Below are positions 5,767 through 6,310 of a stretch of 6,310 nt of DNA, one piece after another. The DNA is from an uncultured Dictyoglomus sp. GTDB taxonomy: Bacteria; Dictyoglomota; Dictyoglomia; Dictyoglomales; Dictyoglomaceae. The notes below the pieces were generated by a model that saw nothing but the letters and a program-made list of their open reading frames with translations, was not told where the DNA came from and did not search any database. The stretch is taken from NCBI GenBank assembly GCA_938039765.1, contig CALHTV010000192.1, positions 1 through 6,310 of the forward strand. The letters run 5' to 3'. Both the position numbers and the translations under genes were made by a program. Every line of letters begins with the position of its first letter. The first letter of the stretch is position 1.

Positions 5767-6187
5767 AAGTTTTAAAAAACTGAAGAGCTTTTATCTTTAA
5801 ATTATTTAAAAGGAGCGATCTTCTAATCTCTTCTTTTTCAGATATACTTTGAGCCTGCAAAAGTCTCTCTTGTAGTTCTTTTTTCTCTTTTTCTAATCCT
5901 TCTTCCTCTAATTTTTCCGCAATTTCAGCATCTTCTGAAATAATAAATACTCTATCCTTTACAATCTCCATAAAACCTTCACTTATAAAAAACACAAGAA
6001 GCTTATTCTCACTTCTAGCCCATAAGATACCGGGAGTAATTCTCGCTAAAGTATTAATATGGCCTGGAAGAATACCCAACATTCCATCTTCTATAGGTAC
6101 ATTGACAGAATTAACAAAACCTCTAAAAAGAGATTTTGTAGGTGTACTTACTTCCAAATATAATCTTCGTCCTTCTTCTCTCTTCAT
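5747..6187 (-). CDS. atpC: F1F0 ATP synthase epsilon subunit
   Basis: A complete 146-residue epsilon subunit of the F1 sector, which couples the rotor stalk to catalysis and can inhibit ATP hydrolysis through its C-terminal helices. Residues 8-85 form the N-terminal beta-sandwich, with LEVSTPTK (11-18) and the family motif EDGMLGILPGH (33-43). Residues 86-137 form two charged helices (DAEIAEKLEEE and IRRSLLLNNLKIKALQ). It starts one base after the atpD stop, the standard ATP synthase operon order. The nearest Shine-Dalgarno-like GGAG (6203-6206) is 15 bases away and lies inside atpD, so translation is probably coupled to atpD. The 3' end overlaps glpP by 20 bases, tail to tail. No terminator is evident after it. 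Confidence 0.95.
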   Translation of the reverse strand: MKREEGRRLYLEVSTPTKSLFRGFVNSVNVPIEDGMLGILPGHINTLARITPGILWARSENKLLVFFISEGFMEIVKDRVFIISEDAEIAEKLEEEGLEKEKKELQERLLQAQSISEKEEIRRSLLLNNLKIKALQFFKTSTYSTK

Positions 6188-6188
6188 A

Positions 6189-6310
6189 CTAATAAATTAG
6201 AGCTCCATATTCTTGAGCTTTTTTCTTAGCATCTTCAAGGGTTCCTACCATGTAGAAAGCATCCTCTGGAAGATCATCAACCTCTCCTTCTATTATTGCC
6301 TTAAAACCTT
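6189..6310 (-). CDS. atpD: F1F0 ATP synthase beta subunit, C-terminal 39 residues
   Basis: Only the 3' end is in the window; the frame is open from the right edge (first full codon at 6306-6308) to a TAG at 6189-6191. The tail contains the beta-subunit C-terminal pattern: [20 protein letters not shown], then VGTLEDA, a Lys-rich helix, and the end GALIY. The intact subunit carries the catalytic nucleotide-binding sites of F1. It lies one base upstream of atpC in the usual order. The catalytic P-loop is outside the window, so completeness cannot be judged. Confidence 0.93.
   Translation of the reverse strand, partial: GFKAIIEGEVDDLPEDAFYMVGTLEDAKKKAQEYGALIY

Overview
The window is AT-rich, with tightly packed genes, consensus sigma-70-type promoters and strong Shine-Dalgarno sites. 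The proteins are Lys/Glu/Ile-rich, and the RtcB is of the long archaeal/thermophile type. Together these suggest a thermophilic bacterium. My best guess is a Dictyoglomus-like or Thermotogales-like organism, but this rests on protein style and cannot be proven from the window.

Left part (1-2937). A secreted transglutaminase-like protein reads leftwards and runs off the window edge. After a 190-base spacer come two divergent genes: yjbQ (leftwards) and rtcB, an RNA ligase/tRNA repair enzyme (rightwards). Their promoters overlap on opposite strands in a 90-base intergenic region. rtcB ends in a hairpin terminator whose stem contains the stop codon.

Middle part (2943-5052). About 2.1 kb on the minus strand is a heavily decayed gene for a large extracellular protein. 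I followed it across frameshifts and at least eight in-frame stops. It carries FlgD-like modules, several bacterial Ig-like repeats, and a 3' end that looks like an outer-membrane beta-barrel from a different protein family. It still has a promoter-like -10 and a Shine-Dalgarno site at its 5' end, and it shares the hairpin terminator with rtcB at its 3' end. One 232-codon stretch (3326-4024) is still open.

Right part (5086-6310). A near-perfect promoter drives a stand-alone glpP, a glycerol-3-phosphate-responsive antiterminator. Its end overlaps tail-to-tail by 20 bases with atpC (F1 epsilon subunit). atpC is preceded, one base away, by the 3' end of atpD (F1 beta subunit), so the end of an ATP synthase operon enters from the right on the minus strand.

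I see no CRISPR array, tRNA, rRNA, transposase or phage gene. I do not see a convincing new biological system. The items most worth checking are the decayed surface-protein gene with its apparent chimeric 3' end, the two sets of overlapping divergent promoters, and the yjbQ-rtcB pairing.
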